From the NCBI GenBank assembly GCA_016218825.1, contig JACRCV010000056.1, forward strand, positions 1 through 64,000: 64,000 nt of DNA. Direction: 5' to 3'. Under the pieces are notes generated by a model that had not been told where the DNA came from, ran no database searches, and saw only the letters and a list, made by a program, of their open reading frames with translations. Position 1 is the first letter of the stretch. The number at the start of each line of letters is the position of its first letter. The stretch comes from Deltaproteobacteria bacterium. GTDB lineage: Bacteria; Myxococcota; XYA12-FULL-58-9. A program made the translations under genes and the position numbers. Positions 23,509 to 33,453 of the stretch are shown here, piece after piece.

Positions 23509-24615
23509 TCAGTTCGCGATCTCATCACCGTCGCCGTTGCCGAGCAGGCGGGCGCGCACCCGCGCCAGCTGCCGCTTCTTGTAGGCGGCGTGCGAGCTGT
23601 CGCCCTGGCTGTTCGCCAGCGCGGTCTTGACGTCGACGAGCTGGATCTCGGTCTCGACGAAGGCGATCGCCGGCGTGTGGCTCGGCGCCAGATCGTCGAT
23701 GCGGATCGGGATGTCGATCACCATGCTGACCGCGCGGTAGCCGGCGCCGGAGAACTCGTTCGACTCGGGCACCACCAGCGGCTCGCCCGGCGCGCCCGGC
23801 TGCGCCCAGAACCCTTCGACCACCCCCGGGTCCAGGCCGAGGGCCGTGGCGACGTGCTGCGGCGTGACGATCTTGTTGCGCGACTGCTCCGGCACCACGA
23901 AGTTGAACGGGAACAGGTTGTGCCCCAGATAGATCAGGGCGCGGACCAGCTCGGCTTCGCTCCTCAGCGTCACCGAGAAGCGCAGCTTGTCGAAGACGTG
24001 CGCGGTCACCGTCGAGCGGCGCGCCAGGAGCTTCGAGACCAGCGAGGTGCGCGACTTCTTGCCGCCCGCGAACTCGACGACGTCGATGCCGGCGGCCCGC
24101 ATCCGCTCGATCTCGGTGAACACCCGCGCCGACAGGCGCTCGAAGAGCTGCGCCTCGGAGACCGCGATCGCGAAGGTGAGCTCGCGGCCGCTCAGGTGGT
24201 GAATGATGTGCATCACCTTGAGCATCATGCAGGCGGTGCGCCGCAGCCGCGCCGGACCGCGGTTCGCGGCCAAGAACACCTCGTGGATCTCGGCCGGCCT
24301 TTCGAGCTCCGCCGGGAGGCGCAGGTGGTGGATGTCCGCGAGGTAGCCGACCGCCTCCTGGTGGATCTCCTTGAGGCGGGCGAGGTCCAAGGGGTTGTCG
24401 GTGTCGAACTGGTTGAGGCGGAGGAAGTGATCGACGCTGGCGCGGGAATCGAACGCCATGCGCGCCATGTCGATGACGCTCTCGCCGGAGAGCGCCAACC
24501 GCAGCGCCGCCAGGTCGCGCTGCAGCGCCGGCGTCAGGTCGAGGCCCGGCCGGCTCAAAGCGTTGCTGACGGCCATTGTCGGGATCCCCGCATCCTTGCG
24601 ATCTTGCACCAGCAT
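23509..24615 (-). CDS. Conserved hypothetical protein, TIGR04552-like
   Basis: Internal start MLVQDRKDAGIPTMAVSNAL; text such as CMMLKVMHIIHHLSGRELTFAIAVSEAQLFERLSARVF recalled as typical of the family; upstream part of the track ORF is antisense artefact. Confidence 0.55.
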   Translation of the reverse strand: MLVQDRKDAGIPTMAVSNALSRPGLDLTPALQRDLAALRLALSGESVIDMARMAFDSRASVDHFLRLNQFDTDNPLDLARLKEIHQEAVGYLADIHHLRLPAELERPAEIHEVFLAANRGPARLRRTACMMLKVMHIIHHLSGRELTFAIAVSEAQLFERLSARVFTEIERMRAAGIDVVEFAGGKKSRTSLVSKLLARRSTVTAHVFDKLRFSVTLRSEAELVRALIYLGHNLFPFNFVVPEQSRNKIVTPQHVATALGLDPGVVEGFWAQPGAPGEPLVVPESNEFSGAGYRAVSMVIDIPIRIDDLAPSHTPAIAFVETEIQLVDVKTALANSQGDSSHAAYKKRQLARVRARLLGNGDGDEIAN

Positions 24616-24677
24616 GTTCCGCCCCCTCGGCGACCGCGGGACTATAGGATTCGAGCGCCGGTGCAGCAACAGGAAAG

Positions 24678-25517
24678 CTACCGTCGCGACGGCAAATCCT
24701 GGCGCAAGAGATCGTCGAACAGGGTCTTGACCTTCACCGGCAGGCGGCGCTCGCTCTCGACGGCGAGGCGGGCGAAGATCGTGACCGCGTCGTCGGCGGC
24801 GCGCTTCAGATCCGGGGTGGCGACGTCCAGCGCCTTGCGGGCCCGGCGCAGCTCGGCTTTCAGGTCGGCGAGGGTCGCGCCCGCGGCCAACAGCTGGCCG
24901 GTGAGCTCGCGCTCGTACTCCACGAGGCGCCGCACCCGCGGCACGCCGCCCTCGGTGAGGTCGGCGATGATCCCCTGCGCCTCGTCCGCGAACTCCAGGA
25001 TGCCTTCGAGGAGCACGGCGTCCTTCGGCAGGTCCGCGAGGACGAGCTCGAGGCCGCGGCGCAAATGGGCGAGCAGCGCCAGCTCGAGGCGGGCCTCCTC
25101 GCGCCGCACCGGGTGGGCGACGAGCACGCCGACGACACGGGTGTCGACCTCGGTCTGGGTCTTGGTCACCGCCGCGGCGATCAAGCTCGGGGTGACGATC
25201 AGGCGCGACGCGCCGGCGCCTCCGGGCGCCGCACCCGGCCCGGGCGCGCTCGCCGGCGGCCGCATGCCGATCTGGGTCCGACCGGCGCGGGTCAGCCGCG
25301 TCGAGGCTCTGCCGTCCCTGAGCAGCTGCCGGACGCGGTCCTGGGCGACGCGCGGGGATAGCTCGCCCTTCGCGAGCGCCGCCTCGACGTTCGCGAGCTG
25401 GCTCAAGCGCTCGTCGTACTCCGCGGTCAGCTCGTCGCGCCGGCCCCGGAGCTCGGCTTTGGCGGCGGCGATGTCGCGCGCCGCCTCCGGCAACAGCTGT
25501 GGCGCCTCTTTGCTCAT
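24678..25517 (-). CDS. Hypothetical coiled-coil protein
   Basis: 279-aa ORF overlapping the upstream gene by ATGA; helical N-terminus. Confidence 0.6.
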   Translation of the reverse strand: MSKEAPQLLPEAARDIAAAKAELRGRRDELTAEYDERLSQLANVEAALAKGELSPRVAQDRVRQLLRDGRASTRLTRAGRTQIGMRPPASAPGPGAAPGGAGASRLIVTPSLIAAAVTKTQTEVDTRVVGVLVAHPVRREEARLELALLAHLRRGLELVLADLPKDAVLLEGILEFADEAQGIIADLTEGGVPRVRRLVEYERELTGQLLAAGATLADLKAELRRARKALDVATPDLKRAADDAVTIFARLAVESERRLPVKVKTLFDDLLRQDLPSRR

Positions 25518-26764
25518 CGACTGGTCCTCGCGGCGCGGTCGCCGCCGTCACTAAAGCACAAGTCGCCGAAGCGCTCCAAGTTGTGGAAGTCGCCGGCGAG
25601 CGGCGGTGACCAGGCGCTCTCGTCGGCGATCACGGCGCCGCCGGCTTGATCCTTGGCGATCCGGAAAAAGTTCACCTTCCAGCAGCTGCCGCGGGCGATC
25701 GGCGCCACCGCGTCGGGGACGGTCGCGAGGTCGAGCGCCCACTCGACCCCGAAGCCGTCGTCCTTGTCAGTCGAGTCGTTCAACGTGCCGCGCGCCGCGA
25801 CCGCGGCCACGAGCCCGGCGTCGTAGCGGCTGTCGAAGCCCTGGCGCGGGCCGCCCTTGAAGCGGGCGTCGAAGACGACACCCGCGGGGCTGGTCTGGAG
25901 CTCGATGTAGCTCTTGCCCGAGGCGGTGGGGTCGATGAACATCTCCACCGCCTCCTCGCGGTAGATCGGCTCGTCGCGGTTGCGATAGGTCGCGCGCAGG
26001 TCCGGATCCTCGGCCTTGAAGGCCACGTAGACTCGGGTGTCGTCCCAGACGACGTTGACCGCGGTCTCGAGCCTCGACGGCCGATCGCCGCGGCTGAGCA
26101 GGAACCCTTCGATCCACGGGCCCGAGGTCCACGCCGCGTCGTCGAGCTTGCCGTCGATCAGCGGCGCCTCCCGGACTTTCGACGCCTGGTACACCGGCCG
26201 CGGCATCGGCGTGCCGGCCACCTTGAAGCGGCCGGCGCGGAGGCGATCCTGGCCGTCCTGACTCGCCGGATCGTCCACCGGCAGGCGACGATCGCCCTCG
26301 TAGAGCCCCACCCGGAGCTCGACCGCGGCCGCCGGCAACAGCTCGGGGAGCGACAGCGAATGCTCGTCGCGGATCACCTTGCCCACCGGCCAGTGCTCGG
26401 GGCTCGGGATCGGGGCGTGGTCGCCGTGCGGGATCAGGCCGAAGGCGCCGTCGACGAGCGCGTGGACGAAGACGCGGTACGGTCGGTCGACCGGGCGCTC
26501 GGCCACCCAGTAGTGAACGACCCGCACCTCGCTCCCCGGCAGCGCCCCCTCGGGGAGCGCCTCGAAGCCGAGATAGCGGACGCCGCCGCCTCCGAGCGTC
26601 CTGTCCACGAGGTGTTGCTGCGCCTCGAGCCGGGCGCGCACCGACGCCGGCGGCTCGGCGAGGATGGTCGACGGTTGGCGCTCTGACACGCAGCCGAGGC
26701 CGAGCCCGACGCTCGCCAAAAAGACGCTCCCGGCGCTCCTTACGACGCGCTGCAGCTTTGTCAT
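25514..26764 (-). CDS. Lipoprotein with CBM9-like (carbohydrate-binding family 9) C-terminal domain
   Basis: Signal/lipobox SVFLASVGLGLGC; APLIDGKLDDAAWTSGPWIEGF...VNVVWDDTRVYVAFKAEDPDLRATY...EEAVEMFIDP typical of CBM9-like domains. Confidence 0.75.
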   Translation of the reverse strand: MTKLQRVVRSAGSVFLASVGLGLGCVSERQPSTILAEPPASVRARLEAQQHLVDRTLGGGGVRYLGFEALPEGALPGSEVRVVHYWVAERPVDRPYRVFVHALVDGAFGLIPHGDHAPIPSPEHWPVGKVIRDEHSLSLPELLPAAAVELRVGLYEGDRRLPVDDPASQDGQDRLRAGRFKVAGTPMPRPVYQASKVREAPLIDGKLDDAAWTSGPWIEGFLLSRGDRPSRLETAVNVVWDDTRVYVAFKAEDPDLRATYRNRDEPIYREEAVEMFIDPTASGKSYIELQTSPAGVVFDARFKGGPRQGFDSRYDAGLVAAVAARGTLNDSTDKDDGFGVEWALDLATVPDAVAPIARGSCWKVNFFRIAKDQAGGAVIADESAWSPPLAGDFHNLERFGDLCFSDGGDRAARTSR

Positions 26765-26885
26765 CTCGCGCCTCCGCTCTTTGCTGACGGGCAACACCGG
26801 CAAAGCCCGAGGACTCGATCGCCGACCTGCTTTGCTGACGGTCCGCACTTTACTCCGAGCGCAGTCGGCGACAAACTCCGGCGCG

Positions 26886-27422
26886 ATGCGCCTCGACCCG
26901 CCCCGGACGTCGCCGGCGACGCCCGACAGCCCCCGGCCGCTCCTGAAGCAGGCCGTGATCCTCGCGGTCACCGCGACGCTGTTGGCGCTCCTGGTGAACG
27001 CGGTGCGCCCCGACGGCCTGCCGCTCGTCGCCACGACGCCCTACGAGACCCTGGTCCCCTGTCCCGAGCCGCAAGGGGTGGTGGCGCCGATCACGGCCGG
27101 CGCCGCCCTCGCCGCCAAGGCGTTCTTCGTCGACGCCCGCGAGGCCGAGGCCTACGCCGACGCCCACCTACCGGGCGCCGTCAGCCTGCCGTTCGACTAC
27201 CTCGACGCGGTGCCGAAAGCGGCCCTCGGGGCCCTCACGCGGCAGATAGTCCTGAGCGGCGCGTCCCAGGTCGCGGTGTACGGCGACGGCGGCAGCCCCG
27301 ACTCCGGCGAGGAGCTCGCCAAGGAGATCGCCTTTGCCGGGATCAAGAACGTCACCTTCATCCAAGGCGGCGTCGCGGCCCTCGCGGCGGCCGGGGCCAT
27401 GGTCCCGGGGACGGCGCCATGA
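26886..27422 (+). CDS. Rhodanese-like domain membrane protein
   Basis: N-terminal TM; FFVDAREAEAYADAHLPGAVSLPFDYLD rhodanese pattern. Confidence 0.8.
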   Translation: MRLDPPRTSPATPDSPRPLLKQAVILAVTATLLALLVNAVRPDGLPLVATTPYETLVPCPEPQGVVAPITAGAALAAKAFFVDAREAEAYADAHLPGAVSLPFDYLDAVPKAALGALTRQIVLSGASQVAVYGDGGSPDSGEELAKEIAFAGIKNVTFIQGGVAALAAAGAMVPGTAP

Positions 27423-27898
27423 CCGAGTCGGCGGCGCGCCTGCATCGGCGCCTCGCGGTGCCGATCCGTCTCTACCTCGGCGGCGTGTTCTTGTGGGCCT
27501 CTTGGCACAAGATCCTCGACCCGCACGGCTTCGCCCTCGACATCGCGACCTACGACATCCTGCCGCTCGGCCTCGTCAACCTGCAGGCGCTGTTGTTGCC
27601 GTGGATCGAGCTGGTCGCAGCAGGGGCGCTCATCGCCGGCCTCTGGAGCCGGGCGGCGGCGGTGCTGACGTGCGGCATGATGCTGATGTTCACCGTCGCG
27701 CTCGGCATCGCTCTCCATCGGGGCCTCGACACATCGTGTGGGTGCTTCGCCTCGACCCTCGAGGCCACCGATCCGATCTCGGGGTGGACCATCGCCCGAG
27801 ACTTGCTCTGGCTCGGTCTGGCGCTCTATGTCGCGGCCTTCGATCGCCGGCCGTGGGGGCTCGAGGCGCTGCTCTTTCGGAGGAAGGCAATCTCATGA
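27419..27898 (+). CDS. MauE/DoxX-family membrane protein
   Basis: Four TM helices; LGGVFLWASWHKILDPHGFALDIATYDILP and CGCFAS. Confidence 0.78.
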   Translation: MTESAARLHRRLAVPIRLYLGGVFLWASWHKILDPHGFALDIATYDILPLGLVNLQALLLPWIELVAAGALIAGLWSRAAAVLTCGMMLMFTVALGIALHRGLDTSCGCFASTLEATDPISGWTIARDLLWLGLALYVAAFDRRPWGLEALLFRRKAIS

Positions 27899-27918
27899 GG
27901 CAAGAAGATCCTCGCCAC

Positions 27919-27964
27919 CCTTTGATCCCCGCGCGGCCGCGACGGCCGCGCTCCCCACCCCCAG
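27919..27964 (+). repeat. Dispersed hairpin repeat, copy E
   Basis: CCTTTGATCCCC-GCGCGGCCG-CGA-CGGCCGCGC-TCCCCACCCCCA; perfect 9-bp stem at 27931-27951. Confidence 0.75.
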
Positions 27965-27987
27965 CCAACCTAGCAGGGGGGCCGGCG

Positions 27988-28611
27988 ATGCTCGCGCTGG
28001 CGCTGTTGGTCGCGGCGCCGGCGCAGGGCGCGTCGGTCGCGGACTTCGATCTGACCCGGACGCCGGCGGCCGGGGACCAGAACGCCGGGGTCGTGGTCGT
28101 CGAGTACGCCTGCGCCCGCTGTCCGTTTTGCGCCCAGTTGACGCCGGCGCTGCACGCCGCGGTCGAGACCGGGGCGCTGAAGGGCAAGGCGCAGCTGTAC
28201 CTGAAGATCTTCCCGATCAAAGGCCACGCCGGCGCCAAGGAGGCGGCGATGGCGTTCGTGGCGGCGCACGAGCTCGGCAAGTTCTGGCCTTACGCGCTCT
28301 ACGCGTTCCGCCACTTCAACGAGTTCACGGTCGACAAGCTCGCGACCTGGGCACAGGCGTTGGGGCTCAATCAGGAGGCGTTCGCGCGCTTGTCCCGCGA
28401 CCCCAAGCTCGCCGACCTCCTGGTCGCCAACAAGAAGGAGGGCATCGCGCTCGGCGTCGACGGCACCCCTACCCTGTTCATCAACGGCCGGAAGTACGTC
28501 GGCAAGAACACCCTCGAGGACATCATCGCCGCGATTCAGGCCGCGCCGCCGCTCGCGAGCCGCGAGCGCCTGCGGACCGGCGCCGCAAAAGAAAGCCCTT
28601 CAGTCCCCTGA
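27988..28611 (+). CDS. DsbA-like thioredoxin-fold protein
   Basis: Signal peptide MLALALLVAAPAQGA; CARCPFC active-site-like motif; VDGTPTLFINGRKYVG. Start placed after repeat copy E (track ORF runs through it from 27895). Confidence 0.8.
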   Translation: MLALALLVAAPAQGASVADFDLTRTPAAGDQNAGVVVVEYACARCPFCAQLTPALHAAVETGALKGKAQLYLKIFPIKGHAGAKEAAMAFVAAHELGKFWPYALYAFRHFNEFTVDKLATWAQALGLNQEAFARLSRDPKLADLLVANKKEGIALGVDGTPTLFINGRKYVGKNTLEDIIAAIQAAPPLASRERLRTGAAKESPSVP

Positions 28612-30258
28612 CGCCGAGGCCTCGCTCAGGTGCAGGACGATCGCGTCGGCGATGCCGCCGGCGAGCGCCTCCCGGTAGCTGCTGTCGGCGAGCAGCGCGC
28701 CCTCGCGCTTGTTGGAGAGGAACCCGACCTCCAACAGCGCCGCGGGCATTCGCGTGCCGACGAGCACGTAGAACAGCGAGCCTTTGACTCCGAGGTCCCG
28801 GATCTGCGGGTTCTGCGACCGCGCCGCGGCGACCACGCCGGCTTGCAGGGCCTTCGCCAGCGCCAGCGAGCGCTCGGTGTTCATCTTGGTCGCGAGGTCG
28901 GCGAGGATGAGCTGCAGGTCGCTGACCTGCTCCTCGTTGGTCTGGTTCTCGACCGCCGCCAGGCGCAGCGCGTAGGCGTCGTCGGTGGTGTCGAGGTAGT
29001 AGACCTCGACGCCATGGACGCCCGCCTGGGCGTTGGCGTTGGCGTGGATCGAGACGAACACGTCGCCCGCCACCCGATTGGCGATCGCGGTGCGCTCTTC
29101 GAGGGCCATCGAGAGGTCCCGGTCGCGGGTCAAGGTGACCTCGACGCCGCGCCCCTCCAGGCGTCGCGCCACCGCCTGCCCCAAGGCGAGGACGATGTTC
29201 TTCTCCAGGCTCGCGCTCGCGCCCCGGGTGCCGCCGTCCTTGCCGCCATGTCCGGGATCGAGGACGACGTGGCGGCCGCGCACCGCCGCCGCCACGTCGG
29301 CTTGGGCCGCGGTCCGGTAGGCGTCGATGACGACGCGGTACGGATTCTCCATCACCAACAGCCGGGCGGTCGCGGGCACGCGGGTGGCGAGGACGGCGCG
29401 GACGGTGCCTGGATCGTGCGCGCCAAGCTCGAGGCCCGCCAACAGCCCGACGCCGGCGATGTCCGGGGCGCGTGCGTCGCCGCGCTCGGCCTTGGCGATG
29501 TCGACCACCAGCTCGCCGCCGGCACCCTGCGGCCCGGGCATGCTCCCCATCTGCGCCTGCGCCGGCCCGCTCAGGTAGATGGCGACGCGGGCGTAGTCCG
29601 GCTCGTTCCAGGCCTTGAGCTCCAGCACCTTCGGGATCGGCCCGGCGCTCTCCCGCCGTCCGACGAGCGTGCCGGTCGCGATGGCGCCGGCCACCGCGTC
29701 GGTCTCCGGCTCGGCGGCGGCTGCCGTCCCGACGTCGCCGATCAGGGCGGCGAGCGCCCGGGCCTTCGCCGCCATGTCGCCTTTGCCCCAGCGCCCGAGC
29801 AACACCTGAACCTCGCGCGCCGCCCGCGGCCGGTCCTTGAAGCGGCGCAGGTAGAGCTGCGCCCGCTCGTAGGTCGCGTCGTCGCACAACGAGCTCTGCG
29901 GGTAGCGGGCCACCACCTGGGCATAGGCGGCGAGCGCCTGATCGACGTCGCTGTCCCTGCCCGAGATCCGCGCCAGATCGGCGAAGAGCTCGGCGGTGGT
30001 GTAGAGCGCTGCCGCGGCCTCGCGACCGGTCGGGAACCGACTCTCGACCTCGCGGAACGACGCGATGACCCGCAGCCAGTGGTGGCGGTACTTCTGGCGG
30101 GCGCGGCTCGCCTTCAGCGCGAAGTAGTCGCCGCGGGCCCGCTCGTAGGCGCCCTGCGACGACGCCTTCGGCGCCGCCGCGACGCTCAGGGCCAAGAACG
30201 GCAGCGCTGCGGCCCACAGCCACCGGGCACGACGCCTGGCCACCACGACCGCGGTCAC
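28600..30258 (-). CDS. N-acetylmuramoyl-L-alanine amidase (AmiC-like, AMIN + Amidase_3)
   Basis: VVLDPGHGGKDGGTRG, FVSIHANANAQAGVHGVEVYYLDT, PAALLEVGFLSNKRE; probable GTG start. Confidence 0.88.
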   Translation of the reverse strand: MTAVVVARRRARWLWAAALPFLALSVAAAPKASSQGAYERARGDYFALKASRARQKYRHHWLRVIASFREVESRFPTGREAAAALYTTAELFADLARISGRDSDVDQALAAYAQVVARYPQSSLCDDATYERAQLYLRRFKDRPRAAREVQVLLGRWGKGDMAAKARALAALIGDVGTAAAAEPETDAVAGAIATGTLVGRRESAGPIPKVLELKAWNEPDYARVAIYLSGPAQAQMGSMPGPQGAGGELVVDIAKAERGDARAPDIAGVGLLAGLELGAHDPGTVRAVLATRVPATARLLVMENPYRVVIDAYRTAAQADVAAAVRGRHVVLDPGHGGKDGGTRGASASLEKNIVLALGQAVARRLEGRGVEVTLTRDRDLSMALEERTAIANRVAGDVFVSIHANANAQAGVHGVEVYYLDTTDDAYALRLAAVENQTNEEQVSDLQLILADLATKMNTERSLALAKALQAGVVAAARSQNPQIRDLGVKGSLFYVLVGTRMPAALLEVGFLSNKREGALLADSSYREALAGGIADAIVLHLSEASASGD

Positions 30259-30272
30259 GGCGCCCGTGCCAC

Positions 30273-30764
30273 TCAGGCCGGCGCGTCTGGATCGCCCAAG
30301 AACAGCCCGCACTCGGGACACTCCGCGACGTCGGCCGGCATGGCGGCGCCGCACGCCGGGCAGGTGCCCTCGTGCGCCGCGAGGTCCTTCGCGAGCATGA
30401 TGCCTTCGGCCGCGAGGCCGCGCGCCCAGCGTTTCTCGAAGAAGGCCCGGATCTCGCCGAGGCGTTCCGCCTCCACCATCAAGAACAGGCGGGCGTGCAG
30501 CCCGGCCTCGATCTCCGTCGCCGCCTCGCCGGCGATCACACTCGGGATCCGCTCCTTCGCGAGCAGGCGTTGCTGCTCCGAGAGCGCGACGTAGTTGCCG
30601 ACGACCACCGCCTCGAGCTCCCTATCCTTGAGGAGCCGCGCCATGCTCTCGGGCGAGGCGAAGTCGTCTTCAGGGGGGAGATCCGCCAAGAGCGGCACCT
30701 CGCAGTTGCCGCAGCGCAGGACGCCGGCCACGAACTCCGCACGACACTTGGGACAGAACATCAC
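30273..30764 (-). CDS. Zinc-ribbon protein with DUF2007-like central region
   Basis: N-terminal CPKCRAEFVAGVLRCGNC and C-terminal CPACGAAMPADVAECPEC. Confidence 0.65.
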   Translation of the reverse strand: MMFCPKCRAEFVAGVLRCGNCEVPLLADLPPEDDFASPESMARLLKDRELEAVVVGNYVALSEQQRLLAKERIPSVIAGEAATEIEAGLHARLFLMVEAERLGEIRAFFEKRWARGLAAEGIMLAKDLAAHEGTCPACGAAMPADVAECPECGLFLGDPDAPA

Positions 30765-30783
30765 ACCGTCCTTTTCTCGCCCC

Positions 30784-33408
30784 TCAGGGTTGGACGAGCT
30801 TCTGCAGCCGGAACAGCTCGTTGAGCGCCGCGATCGGGGTCAGGCGCGACAGATCGAGCGCCGCGAGCTCGGCGGCGACGCGCGCCGCCTCGGGATCCTC
30901 CGGGGTCGGCGCGGCGACCGCCGGCGATCCGCGGCGCGAGGCGGCGAGCAGCGGCATACCCTGGGCGTCGAGCTCCCCGGCCTCGAGGTTCGCGAGGACC
31001 TCGCGGGCCCGGGCCAGCACCACCTCCGGCAGCGCCGCCAGGCGCGCCACCTCGATGCCATACGAACGGTTGGCGGGCCCAAGGGCGAGCTTGCGCAAGA
31101 AGACGATGGCGCCCTGCTCCTGCTTGACCGCGACGTTCCAGTTGACGATCCGCGGCCGCTCGCGCGCCAGGTCGGCGAGCTCGTGGTAGTGGGTCGCGAA
31201 CATCGCCCGGCAGCCGATGCGGTCGTGGAGGTACTCGGCCACCGCCCAGGCGATCGAGACCCCGTCGAAGGTGCTGGTGCCGCGGCCGATCTCGTCGAGC
31301 AGCACCAGGCTCGCCGCGGTCGCGTTCCTCAAGATGACCGCGGTCTCCATCATCTCGACCATGAAGGTGCTCTGGCCGCGGCCGAGGTCGTCGGCGGCGC
31401 CGACCCGGGTAAAGATCCGGTCGCACAGACCGATCCGAGCGCGCGTCGCCGGCACGAACGAGCCCATGTGGGCGAGGATGACGCTCAGCGCTGCCTGCCG
31501 CATCAACGTCGACTTGCCGGCCATGTTCGGGCCGGTGATCACCGCGAGCTGCGTGGTCGCGGCGTCGAGGGCCAGGTCGTTTTGGACGAAGCGCTCGCCG
31601 CCCGGCATCAGGCGCTCGACGACCGGGTGCCGACTGCCTTCGAGCTCGAGGACCGGGGCGCTGCAAAGCTCCGGTCGCACGTAGCGGTGCAGGTCGGCGA
31701 CCGCGGCCAGGCTCGAAGTCGCGTCGGTCAGGGCGAGCAGGCGCGACAGGGTCCGCAGCCGCACCGCCTGCGCCGAGACCTGCTGCACGAGCTCGTCCCA
31801 GAGCTCGGCCTCGAGCGTCGCCCGCGCCAGGTCGGCGTGCGTCACCTGGTCCTCGAAGCGCTTCAGCTCCTCGGTGATGAAGCGCTCGGCGCCGACCAGG
31901 GTCTGCTTGCGGACGTAGTCGGCCGGCACCTGGCGGAGGTTGGCGCGCGTGACCTCGATGTAGTAGCCGAACACCCGGTTGTAGCGCACCTTGAGGTTGG
32001 CGATGCCGGTGCGCTGGCGCTCGCGGCGCTCCAGCTCGACGAGGACCTCGTGGCCCTGGCCGGCGGCGCTCGCAAGCTCATCGAGCTTCGCCGAGTAGCC
32101 GGCGCGAAAGATCCCGCCGTCGGCGGCCGCGGCGGGCGGCGCGTCGGCGAGCGCGGGCGTCAGGAGCTCGGCGACGTCGGCGACCAGATCGGCCGCGGCC
32201 CAACGCCGGCCCAGCTCGCCGTCCAAGGTGACCAGCTCCGCCTGCAGCCTCGGGGCCGCTTGCAGCGCGCTCCTTACCAGGGCCAGGTCGTGCGGCGTCG
32301 CCCGGCCGATCGCGAGCCGGCCGAGGAGGCGCTCCAAGTCGCGCACGCCGTCGAGGGCCTTGTCGGCGGCGGTCCGCACCTGGCGCTTCTCGCAGAGCAG
32401 CGCCACGGCGTCGAGGCGGCGGTTGATCTGGCTGCTATCGGCGAGCGGAAAGAACAACCAGTGGTGCAACAGCCGCGAGCCCATCGCGGTGCGGCAGCGG
32501 TCGAGGTGCGCGAGCAGCGACCCCTGGCGCCGCCCTTCCCGGAGCGTCTGGGCGAGCTCGAGGTTCCTGCGGGTGGCCTGGTCGATGGCGAGGAACTCGG
32601 TCGCGCGGTAGGCGCAGGGCGGCATCAGGTGCCGGAGGACGCGGCGCTGGGTGGTGTCGGCGTATTGGACCAGGCGGGCGAGCGCTCTCTGCTCGTGGGT
32701 GGCGTTCGACTCGAGGCTGACGGCTTGGCGGCCGAAGCGCTGCGACAGCAGCGCCCGCGCCGCCTCGGGGTCGAGGTCGGCCGCCACCACCGTGAGCGGC
32801 AACCGATCGGCGGTGCGCGCCCGCACCGAGTCACGGCTCGTCGGATCGACGAGGACCTCCCGCACCCCCATGCGGTCGAGCTCGTCGGCGAGCCCCTCGG
32901 CGGCGGCGCGGGTGACGAGCAGCTCGCCCGCGAGCAGGTCGAGCATCGCGACCGCGAACGTGGTGGCGGCGGGGGTGAGGGGGACGAGGCTCGCGACGTA
33001 GCTCGGCGCTACCGGGTCCAAGGCCTCGAGGTCGGACACCGTCCCGGGGGTGACGACCCGCGTGATCTCGCGCTTCACCAGGCCCTTGGCCAGGCGCGGG
33101 TCCTCCACCTGATCGCAGATCGCGACGGTGTGCCCGTGGTCGACGAGCCGGGCGATGTACGAGGTGACCGCGTGGTGCGGCACGCCGGCCATCGGGATCG
33201 CGGCCTCGCCTTTGTCCTTGTCTCGGCTGGTGAGCACCAGATCGAGCTCGCGCGCCGCGACCACCGCGTCGTCGAAGAACATCTCGAAGAAGTCGCCCAT
33301 CCGGAACATCAGGATCGCCGCCGGGTGCTCGGCCTTGGCGGCGAGGTACTGCTGCAGCATCGGCGTCAGCTTGCGATCGCCGGTGAGAGTGGGCGCAGCG
33401 TCGGTCAT
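30784..33408 (-). CDS. mutS: DNA mismatch repair protein MutS
   Basis: Mismatch-binding FFEMFFDDA, Walker A TGPNMAGKSTLMRQ, STFMVEMMET, DEIGRGTSTFDG. Confidence 0.96.
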   Translation of the reverse strand: MTDAAPTLTGDRKLTPMLQQYLAAKAEHPAAILMFRMGDFFEMFFDDAVVAARELDLVLTSRDKDKGEAAIPMAGVPHHAVTSYIARLVDHGHTVAICDQVEDPRLAKGLVKREITRVVTPGTVSDLEALDPVAPSYVASLVPLTPAATTFAVAMLDLLAGELLVTRAAAEGLADELDRMGVREVLVDPTSRDSVRARTADRLPLTVVAADLDPEAARALLSQRFGRQAVSLESNATHEQRALARLVQYADTTQRRVLRHLMPPCAYRATEFLAIDQATRRNLELAQTLREGRRQGSLLAHLDRCRTAMGSRLLHHWLFFPLADSSQINRRLDAVALLCEKRQVRTAADKALDGVRDLERLLGRLAIGRATPHDLALVRSALQAAPRLQAELVTLDGELGRRWAAADLVADVAELLTPALADAPPAAAADGGIFRAGYSAKLDELASAAGQGHEVLVELERRERQRTGIANLKVRYNRVFGYYIEVTRANLRQVPADYVRKQTLVGAERFITEELKRFEDQVTHADLARATLEAELWDELVQQVSAQAVRLRTLSRLLALTDATSSLAAVADLHRYVRPELCSAPVLELEGSRHPVVERLMPGGERFVQNDLALDAATTQLAVITGPNMAGKSTLMRQAALSVILAHMGSFVPATRARIGLCDRIFTRVGAADDLGRGQSTFMVEMMETAVILRNATAASLVLLDEIGRGTSTFDGVSIAWAVAEYLHDRIGCRAMFATHYHELADLARERPRIVNWNVAVKQEQGAIVFLRKLALGPANRSYGIEVARLAALPEVVLARAREVLANLEAGELDAQGMPLLAASRRGSPAVAAPTPEDPEAARVAAELAALDLSRLTPIAALNELFRLQKLVQP

Positions 33409-33453
33409 CGGCGTCGATGGTTACCAGATACGACTGACAGTCTGGGCGCAATT

